Assembly (NCBI GenBank): GCA_964595055.1
Contig: CAZQOV010000146.1
Location: 1-8,235 of the forward strand
DNA: 8,235 bases
Origin: CAYRTD01 sp964595055
GTDB taxonomy: Bacteria; Bacteroidota; Bacteroidia; Bacteroidales; GCA-2748055
Direction: 5' to 3'
The notes under the pieces were generated by a model, which searched no databases, was not told where the DNA came from, and saw nothing but the letters and a program-made list of their open reading frames with translations. Positions 6,122 through 8,235 of this stretch are shown here, in pieces (the first letter of the stretch is position 1; each line of letters starts with the position of its first letter). The translations under genes were made by a program, and so were the position numbers.

Positions 6122-8134
6122 ATGGATGTGCAAGCTGCCAGGCAAAAGATTATTTCTCTTCGAAAAGAACTTCACGATCACAACTATAAATATTATGTCC
6201 TTTCGGAACCTGAGATATCTGATTTTGAATATGATCAGAAGATGAAAGAGCTTGTTGAACTCGAAACTCAGTTTCCAGAGTTTGAAGATGATAACTCTCC
6301 GAGCAAAAGGATTGGAAGTGATCTTACCGAAGACTTTGAAACGGTCAGGCACAAATATCCCATGCTCTCCCTGGGAAATACCTATTCAAAAGAAGAATTA
6401 GGGGAATTTGACAGACGGGTCAGAAAAACAATTCAGAAGGATCTGGAATATGTACTTGAATTGAAATACGATGGTGTTGCCATCAGTCTTACCTACCAAA
6501 ACGGCCGGCTTATCAGAGGATTAACTCGCGGAGACGGGGAAAAGGGGGATGATGTTACCCGGAATATTCGCACCATCAGGAGCATTCCACTGACTCTTCA
6601 AAAAAATGATTTCCCTGATGAATTTGAGATCCGGGGTGAAGTTTTTATGACAAGGGAAGGGTTTAGAATAATGAATGAGAATAGAGCAAAAGAAGGGCTT
6701 CCGTTATTTGCTAATCCCCGCAATGCTACTTCCGGCACACTCAAACTTCAAAATTCATCAGAAGTTGCCAAACGGCCACTGGAATGTTTTATATATTACC
6801 TGCCCGGGACAGATCTCCCTTATGACAATCATTATGAAAACCTCATGAAAGCCCGGCAGTGGGGATTCCGTATATCTGCAGAATTCACCAGAAAAGTAAA
6901 AAGCCTCGAGGAAATTTTCGATTATATCAATGAGATCGATGACAAACGAAAAAAATTACCCTTCGACATTGACGGGATTGTAATAAAAGTCAATTCTATC
7001 TTTCATCAGCAGGAATTAGGCTTTACTGCAAAAACACCACGATGGGCTATTTCTTATAAATTCAAGGCTGAACAGGCTTATACCCGGTTAGATTCCATCA
7101 GTTTCCAGGTTGGCAGAACTGGTGCTGTCACCCCCGTAGCAAACCTGGAAGCTGTAAGTCTCGCCGGAACTACTGTCAAAAGAGCTTCACTTCATAATGA
7201 GGATCAGATCAAACAACTGGATATTCGTCCAGGAGACTGGGTTTATGTTGAAAAAGGAGGAGAAATAATCCCTAAAATCGTAGGTGTGGATAAATCGGTC
7301 AGGAAAAAGGACCTACCCGAATTCAGGTTTATTAAAAACTGTCCGGCCTGTGGGGCAAAACTGGTAAGAAGCGAAGGAATGGCTGCGCATTATTGCCCGA
7401 ATTCTCATCAATGTCCCCCCCAGATAAAAGGAAAAATTGAGCATTTTGTCAGCCGCAAGGCAATGGACATAAACATTGCCGAAGCTACGATAGATCAGTT
7501 GTATCAGAAAGGCCTTTTAAACAACATTGCAGATCTCTATGAATTAAAATATGAACAGATCATCCGGTTAGAGCGTTTTGCAGAGAAATCGGCGAAAAAT
7601 CTGATTCAAAGTATAGAAAACTCTAAGCAAACCCCTTTCCCAAGCGTTTTATATGCCCTGGGAATTCGTTTTGTAGGGGAAACTGTCGCAAAAAAACTTG
7701 CCAGACATTTTACCACACTTGATAATCTTATGAAGGCCTCATTTAACGAACTGATTGAAATAGATGAAATCGGGGAACGCATTGCCGAAAGTGTGATAAA
7801 TTTTTTCGCTAATCCCGTAAATACCGAAATTGTGGAAAATCTGAGTAGACATGGACTTAATTTAGAGATAGATGAAGAAAATAAACCCGTATCTTCCGAA
7901 CTGGAAAATTTAAATTTTGTAATTTCCGGTACATTCAATAAGTATTCCAGGGACGAAATTAAGAGCCTGATTGAAAAGAACGGAGGAAAAAACCAGTCAT
8001 CAGTAAACAGCAAAACAGATTATCTTATTGCAGGTGAGAATATCGGTCCTTCAAAAAAGAAAAAAGCAGAAGTATTCAATGTAAAAATCATTGATGAGGA
8101 AAGCTTTGAAAAGATGATAGGCCCAAAGCATTGA
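6122..8134 (+). CDS. ligA: NAD+-dependent DNA ligase LigA
   Basis: This essential replication and repair enzyme seals nicks using NAD+ as AMP donor. It is complete at 670 residues, the usual length. Domains in order: Ia (about 1-70) with the NAD-binding pattern HDHNYKYYVLSEPEISDFEYD (18-38); adenylation domain with nucleophile Lys115 in ELKYDG (113-118), TRGDGEKGDDVT (135-146), RGEVF (171-175), NPRNATSGTLKL (198-209) and DGIVIKV (284-290); OB fold (about 320-400) with QVGRTGAVTPVA (329-340); zinc finger Cys407, Cys410, Cys425, Cys431; helix-hairpin-helix region (about 445-585) with GIRFVGETVAKKL (514-526) and EIGERIAESV; BRCT domain (about 594-668) with VISGTF and GGKNQSSVNSKTDYLIAGE. All key residues are present and no frameshift is seen. 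It is transcribed away from the corrinoid operon and has no functional link to it. Confidence 0.98.
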   Translation: MDVQAARQKIISLRKELHDHNYKYYVLSEPEISDFEYDQKMKELVELETQFPEFEDDNSPSKRIGSDLTEDFETVRHKYPMLSLGNTYSKEELGEFDRRVRKTIQKDLEYVLELKYDGVAISLTYQNGRLIRGLTRGDGEKGDDVTRNIRTIRSIPLTLQKNDFPDEFEIRGEVFMTREGFRIMNENRAKEGLPLFANPRNATSGTLKLQNSSEVAKRPLECFIYYLPGTDLPYDNHYENLMKARQWGFRISAEFTRKVKSLEEIFDYINEIDDKRKKLPFDIDGIVIKVNSIFHQQELGFTAKTPRWAISYKFKAEQAYTRLDSISFQVGRTGAVTPVANLEAVSLAGTTVKRASLHNEDQIKQLDIRPGDWVYVEKGGEIIPKIVGVDKSVRKKDLPEFRFIKNCPACGAKLVRSEGMAAHYCPNSHQCPPQIKGKIEHFVSRKAMDINIAEATIDQLYQKGLLNNIADLYELKYEQIIRLERFAEKSAKNLIQSIENSKQTPFPSVLYALGIRFVGETVAKKLARHFTTLDNLMKASFNELIEIDEIGERIAESVINFFANPVNTEIVENLSRHGLNLEIDEENKPVSSELENLNFVISGTFNKYSRDEIKSLIEKNGGKNQSSVNSKTDYLIAGENIGPSKKKKAEVFNVKIIDEESFEKMIGPKH

Positions 8135-8160
8135 ACAGACAGGAAAATTTAGTAATATTG
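8131..8160 (+). promoter_or_regulatory. Possible promoter of the gene downstream of ligA
   Basis: TAATATTG (8153-8160) has one mismatch to the -7 consensus TAnnTTTG. TTGA (8131-8134), overlapping the ligA stop, lies 18 bases upstream as a -33 candidate. The predicted start of transcription falls at or beside the GTG at 8165, which would give a leaderless message. Confidence 0.3.
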
Positions 8161-8164
8161 CACC

Positions 8165-8235
8165 GTGAGAGGATTTTTAAAAATAAGAACCGCCCTGGGG
8201 AATTATATCTTGAAAAAAAAGATAAAAAATTCTAC
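8165..8235 (+). CDS. Start of an unidentified gene (3' end outside window)
   Basis: An open frame begins with GTG at 8165, 30 bases after the ligA stop, and runs off the window. The 23 complete codons give a basic, partly hydrophobic N-terminus that begins MRGFLKIRTALGNYILKKK. There is no ATG anywhere between the ligA stop and the window end, and a second possible in-frame start is TTG at 8210. It is too short to identify; a small Bacteroidota-specific protein that follows ligA in related genomes is a guess from memory. Confidence 0.45.
   Translation, partial: MRGFLKIRTALGNYILKKKIKNS

Noticed and set aside
7606..8013. Minus-strand frame of 135 residues opposite ligA
   Set aside because: Antisense shadow of the helix-hairpin-helix and BRCT region of ligA; its Ser/Phe-rich composition reflects complementary codons.

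Overview
The window looks like a chromosomal piece of a member of Bacteroidota, probably from a Bacteroidales-like lineage. The evidence is a protease with a C-terminal type A type IX secretion (T9SS) sorting domain, a DUF4465-type surface lipoprotein, AT-rich start regions without Shine-Dalgarno sequences, and a TAnnTTTG-type -7 promoter box. I see no mobile element, CRISPR array, tRNA or rRNA.

Left two thirds, minus strand (about 5831 down to 1): one tightly packed transcription unit preceded by a cobalamin (adenosylcobalamin-class) riboswitch at about 5792-5639. Read 5'->3' on the minus strand, the order is: promoter box (5831-5824), riboswitch aptamer, DUF4465 lipoprotein (5534-4809), a lysyl-endopeptidase-like serine protease with signal peptide, propeptide and T9SS tail (4753-3110), a BtuF-like substrate-binding lipoprotein (3113-1989, GTG start overlapping the protease stop), an 89-residue charged helical protein of unknown function (1958-1689), a BtuC/FecCD-type permease (1684-638) and a BtuD/FecE-type ATPase (638-1, cut by the window edge). 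The riboswitch fixes the most likely substrate of the ABC transporter as a corrinoid (vitamin B12 or relatives). Binding protein, permease and ATPase form the inner-membrane import step. The DUF4465 lipoprotein is a candidate surface corrinoid-handling protein. No BtuB-like TonB-dependent receptor lies in the window.

The unexpected member is the protease. It keeps the whole Achromobacter lyticus protease I (API) framework: six framework cysteines, the catalytic triad and the Asp that gives lysine specificity. It sits inside the corrinoid operon, stop-to-start coupled to the binding protein. My working hypothesis is that the cell secretes or displays a lysine-specific protease under B12 starvation to free corrinoids from proteins that hold them, or to mature surface components of the uptake system. 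This is inference.

Middle (5535-6121): a divergent regulatory region with the riboswitch, its candidate promoter, a leader hairpin and a 10-bp direct repeat flanking the aptamer. The remainder is AT-rich and holds no convincing gene.

Right third, plus strand: complete ligA (NAD+-dependent DNA ligase, 6122-8134), followed by the first 71 bases of an unidentified gene starting with GTG at 8165.
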